Positions 63,270 to 64,000 of a stretch of 64,000 nt of DNA are shown in pieces; positions within the stretch are counted from its first letter, which is position 1; each line of letters opens with the position of its first letter. Origin of the DNA: an uncultured Formosa sp. (GTDB taxonomy: Bacteria > Bacteroidota > Bacteroidia > Flavobacteriales > Flavobacteriaceae). The position numbers were made by a program, and so were the translations under genes. The stretch is taken from positions 248,001-312,000 of the forward strand of contig NZ_CANMTH010000003.1 of assembly GCF_947500765.1 (NCBI RefSeq), given 5' to 3'. Below the pieces are notes generated by a model that searched no databases, was not told the origin of the DNA, and saw only the letters and a list, made by a program, of their open reading frames with translations.

Positions 63270-63448
63270 GCAAATTAGGGAGTTGATATTATTAATTTGC
63301 GTGTAAAAATACATTAACAGATTGAATTAACACAAGGCTAATTTTATTTTAAGAGTATCTGTTTTTAAATACTATTTAAAGGATACAATATGTTTTAAAT
63401 CAGATTGTTTATATAGTCTGAAACAGAGTAGAATAGAGCGTTTGTATT

Positions 63449-64000
63449 TTATAATTTATAAACATCATGCATTCTTGCTATTTTAAATCCTTTAGATATT
63501 ACGGTTTTAGTTGCAATACTTTCTGGGTTTAAAACAGGGTTTGTATGATTGAAATGAATAAAGATTATTTTGTTTTTTTCTTTTTCATCTAAATCTTTAA
63601 AGCGTTCAATACTCTCGATGATAAAAGGGTGCGGAATTTGAGAAATATCTCTATTATTCATTTCTAAACCACTATAAAAAGTGGCATCTACAAAGGCGTA
63701 ATCTACTTGTTTTATTTCTTCAATGACATCTTTATCCCATTTTCTCCATTTATCTATATCTGGAATAAAAAGTGCTGTTTTATTAGGCCCTTTTATTTTA
63801 TATCCCACTGTTTCAGAATATTCATCTCTATGCGGAACTAAAAAAGGAGTAACTTCTATTGATTCTGATAATTTAACAGGAGTTTCAGGTGCCATTTCAT
63901 TTAAAATTACATTTTCTCTAGACACAAGCTGACTCCAAGGACCGTTGTTAGTTAGATACTCTTTCATTCTTGGTAAAACATATACAGGAAGGCGTTTCGA
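63449..64000 (-). CDS. PqqB-like MBL-fold hydrolase, N-terminus cut by window edge
   Basis: The frame is open from the right window edge to the stop at 63449; upstream of the internal ATG at 63967 it reads SKRLPVYVLPR. Motifs of the PqqB-like metallo-beta-lactamase group are PHRDEYSETVGY, FIPDIDKW, YAFVDATFYSG and FIHFNHTNPVL. The canonical first metal motif would lie outside the window. PQQ biosynthesis is not implied; no pqqA, C or E is seen here. Confidence 0.75.
   Translation of the reverse strand, partial: SKRLPVYVLPRMKEYLTNNGPWSQLVSRENVILNEMAPETPVKLSESIEVTPFLVPHRDEYSETVGYKIKGPNKTALFIPDIDKWRKWDKDVIEEIKQVDYAFVDATFYSGLEMNNRDISQIPHPFIIESIERFKDLDEKEKNKIIFIHFNHTNPVLNPESIATKTVISKGFKIARMHDVYKL

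Noticed and set aside
1..64000. tRNA, rRNA or CRISPR arrays
   Set aside because: I looked for TpsiC-like GTTCGAATCC elements, rRNA cores and regularly spaced direct repeats and saw none. A tRNAscan-SE or MinCED run would be needed to be certain.

Overview
The window looks like chromosomal DNA from a marine-type member of the Flavobacteriaceae (Bacteroidota). It is strongly AT-rich. The subtilase at 7242-8918 carries a type IX secretion sorting domain, several upstream regions carry Bacteroidota-type TAnnTTTG -7 boxes, and Bacteroidota-style lipoproteins and TonB-dependent receptors are frequent. I saw no rRNA, tRNA, CRISPR array or transposase.

Layout. 1-3395: a truncated ApbE flavin transferase, a periplasmic thioredoxin and an OmpR-type two-component system. 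3396-9925: a SHOCT protein, a Spy-like membrane pair, a methyltransferase, a frame-disrupted small gene, a T9SS subtilase and a CPBP protease. 10245-19603: housekeeping and uncharacterised envelope genes (FAD oxidoreductase, HAD phosphatase, Bax-inhibitor-1 homologue, a MepA-like peptidase, a DUF922 protein, lipoproteins). 19769-25399: a putative copper-uptake cluster consisting of a small Cys-rich membrane protein, a YtkA/FixH-like lipoprotein, an OprC-like TonB-dependent receptor, MbnP and an MbnH-like di-heme protein. 25584-29326: lipoproteins, glutaminase and an aspartic protease. 29419-33017: a SIR2-HerA pair matching a known anti-phage architecture. 33170-36644: a PL6 alginate-lyase-like enzyme and a VOC/HxlR divergent pair. 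36677-41071: an arsenic island (arsR, thioredoxin, OsmC, ArsP, ArsF, ArsG, with arsM divergent). 41158-45000: an unknown protein, an NPP phosphodiesterase, an unlisted 46-aa gene and an SQR-like flavoprotein. 45082-52110: a TetR-TolC-HlyD-ABC-ABC-permease-permease efflux operon interrupted by degenerate repeats. 52298-58617: a 37-aa membrane peptide, a GlsB-like protein, cydAB, two methyltransferases, an MBL-rhodanese protein and a 1-Cys peroxiredoxin. 58816-64000: a second small-Cys-protein plus OprC-like receptor locus, a cytochrome c/Tll0287 fusion, a DUF3050 protein and a truncated PqqB-like hydrolase.

The most notable result is a pair of paralogous loci about 34 kb apart. Both receptors keep the CxxxM and HxM motifs that bind copper in Pseudomonas OprC, with nearly identical spacing. 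Each is preceded by a small protein carrying the same PELQCNGKCHLK motif. One locus also encodes MbnP and an MbnH-like enzyme. Together they suggest a copper acquisition module in which the small protein family has no assigned role that I know of.
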